A stretch of 64,000 nt of DNA, from positions 1-64,000 of the forward strand of contig NZ_CAACVB010000009.1 in the NCBI RefSeq assembly GCF_900659635.1. The letters run 5' to 3'. The stretch is from Actinomadura roseirufa (lineage in GTDB: Bacteria; Actinomycetota; Actinomycetes; Streptosporangiales; Streptosporangiaceae). Positions 62,843-64,000 of this stretch are shown here, in pieces (within the stretch, counting starts at the first letter, position 1; every line of letters starts with the position of its first letter). Below the pieces are notes generated by a model, which was not told the DNA's origin, did no database searches, and worked only from the letters and a program-made list of their open reading frames with translations. A program made the translations under genes and the position numbers.

Positions 62843-63720
62843 ACGCGCACCGCCCCGGGGCGGCCCGCGATGCCGTGCGGACGGAACATGAGGATCACGA
62901 CGATTCCGAGGTAGACCAGAGCGTCCTGGTAGGGGGCCACCCCACCGGGCAGATACGCCTGAAGCATGACGGTGAGCAGGGCGAGGACGTACGCGCCGAG
63001 CGCCGCCGCCCACAGCCGGCCGAGCCCGCCGAGCACGATCGCGACGAAGCCGACGAGCACCGGTCGCAGGCCCATGCTCGGCGTCAGCGAGCCCGTGCTC
63101 GCCACCAGGAAGATCGCGGCGATCCCGGCGAACGCGCCGCTCACCCCGAACGCGCTGGCGACGACGAGGTTGGCGCGCACCCCGAGGGCGCGGGCCATCG
63201 TGAAGTCCTCGGCGGCGGCGCGCATCTGGACGCCGAGCGACGTCGCGCGCAGGAACCACGCGAGCCCCGCCAGCAGCACCGCGGTGACACCGATGATCGC
63301 GAAGTCGAGCTTGCCGACCGACAATCCGGCCACCTTCACGCTCGCGCCGAGGTTCCCGAGCACGTCGGTGCTCTTCGGGTCGGCGCCTTCGAACAGCAGC
63401 ACGCCGCCCTGGATGAACAGGCTGAGGGCGAAGGAGGTCATCAGCAGCGTCTCCCCGCTCGCCCCCCGCACGGAGCGGAAGGCGAGCCGTTCCATCGCCA
63501 GCCCGAACCCGATGACGACGGCCACCACGAGCACCGCCGTCACGGCGAACGGCAGCGAGGAGAACCACAGCAGCGCGTACCCGCCGATCATGATCAGTTC
63601 GCCGTGCGCGAAGTTGATCAGCCCCATGATGCTGAACAGCAGGGCGACGCCGAGGGCGATCAAGGCGTAGAGGCTGCCCAGGCTGAGCGCGTTGACGAGG
63701 TTCTGAGCCATCGCGCTCAC
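62839..63720 (-). CDS. livH: Branched-chain amino acid ABC transporter permease LivH
   Basis: 293 residues, about eight membrane segments. It opens with LVNALSLGSLYALIALGVAL and SIMGLINFAHGELIMIGGYA, the LivH signature; the EAA-like loop reads ATSLGVQMRAAAEDFTMARA. It pairs with LivM to form the membrane channel. The GTG at 63720 overlaps the stop of the ATPase gene (GTGA); ATG 63711 is an alternative. Confidence 0.94.
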   Translation of the reverse strand: MSAMAQNLVNALSLGSLYALIALGVALLFSIMGLINFAHGELIMIGGYALLWFSSLPFAVTAVLVVAVVIGFGLAMERLAFRSVRGASGETLLMTSFALSLFIQGGVLLFEGADPKSTDVLGNLGASVKVAGLSVGKLDFAIIGVTAVLLAGLAWFLRATSLGVQMRAAAEDFTMARALGVRANLVVASAFGVSGAFAGIAAIFLVASTGSLTPSMGLRPVLVGFVAIVLGGLGRLWAAALGAYVLALLTVMLQAYLPGGVAPYQDALVYLGIVVILMFRPHGIAGRPGAVRV

Positions 63721-64000
63721 CCCATTCCCAGGTGCTTGGCGCGGAACGAAGGGTTCCGCAGCAGCTCGTCCGGCTCGTCCACGCGCTCGATCACGCCTCC
63801 TCGCAACGAGAACAGATGGTCGGCGAGCTTCACCGCGCGCGCGACGTTCTGCTCGACGAGCAGGATCGTCAGCCCCTCGTCGCGGAGCGCGGCGAGGGCG
63901 GCGAACAGCTCGTCGAGCACCACCGGGGCGAGCCCGAGCGAGGGCTCGTCCAGGACCAGCAACTCCGGCGCGGCCACCAGCGCCCGGCCGATCGCGAGCT
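63717..64000 (-). CDS. livF: Branched-chain amino acid ABC transporter ATP-binding protein LivF (N-terminus beyond window)
   Basis: The last ~94 residues: LAIGRALVAAPELLVLDEPS contains Walker B, followed by LGLAPVVLDELFAAL and the switch His region replaced by LLVEQNVARAVKLADHLFSL, which has the EQN motif of LivF (LivG has EHDM). It ends RAKHLGMG. The Walker A and signature motifs lie beyond position 64000. Translation is coupled to livH by overlap. Confidence 0.92.
   Translation of the reverse strand, partial: LAIGRALVAAPELLVLDEPSLGLAPVVLDELFAALAALRDEGLTILLVEQNVARAVKLADHLFSLRGGVIERVDEPDELLRNPSFRAKHLGMG

Noticed and set aside
1-64000. tRNA, rRNA or tmRNA genes
   Set aside because: Reading both strands, I saw no T-loop GGTTCGAATCC-like sequence with matching acceptor stem and no rRNA landmarks.

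Overview
The window is high-GC actinomycete chromosome. The evidence is the strong G/C third-position bias, frequent GTG starts, GTGA/ATGA overlaps, an SCO5389-family gene, LAL-type regulators, a Tat-exported lipoprotein and a multidomain chitinase. A Streptosporangiales/Thermomonosporaceae-like or Streptomyces-like host fits, but the genus cannot be fixed from sequence alone.

Layout: (1) 1-16.3 kb is ordinary chromosome: a LAL regulator (cut by the window edge), an old-yellow-enzyme reductase, an NlpC/P60 hydrolase with a long structured leader, SCO5389 and DUF6191 proteins, an overlapping nucleotidyltransferase-BON-metallophosphoesterase operon, topoisomerase IB, two SDRs, an enoyl-CoA hydratase, an HTH regulator and a secreted GH18 chitinase. 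(2) 16.3-47 kb is a nested mobile-element region. A second LAL gene is cut by a Tn3-family element A (17.4-21.2 kb). A serine resolvase is split by 2.4 kb of cargo. A tyrosine recombinase lies divergent to a Ser/Thr kinase with a long helical-repeat tail. A well-delimited 6,075-bp Tn3-family transposon B (30569-36643, ~37-bp inverted repeats, 5-bp target duplication) sits exactly inside the transposase gene of a third Tn3-family element C. Two near-identical ~144-bp direct repeats (21254 and 39611) bracket 18 kb. Beyond them lie fragments of transposases, resolvases, IS5 and rve-type elements around a few whole genes (MTHFR-like, SUKH protein plus an unknown partner, GNAT, methyltransferase). 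(3) 47-55.6 kb is sparse accessory DNA with secreted proteins, a glycine-rich PxKF-type protein, a membrane protein with a 12-residue-period pentapeptide-like solenoid, and several decayed genes. (4) 55.8-64 kb returns to ordinary chromosome: HxlR + MBL hydrolase, TetR divergent to an MFS exporter-SDR-epoxide-hydrolase-like operon with a large dyad operator, then the liv branched-chain amino acid ABC transporter genes running off the right edge.

The most distinctive content is the transposon-in-transposon structure with a passenger pair (WYL regulator plus tandem SnoaL/NTF2-like protein) between tnpA and tnpR, the kinase-repeat protein beside an integrase, the SUKH/unknown two-gene unit inside resolvase debris, and the 12-residue solenoid membrane protein. 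No CRISPR array, rRNA or tRNA gene was seen. Family assignments are by eye from motifs and were not checked by database search.
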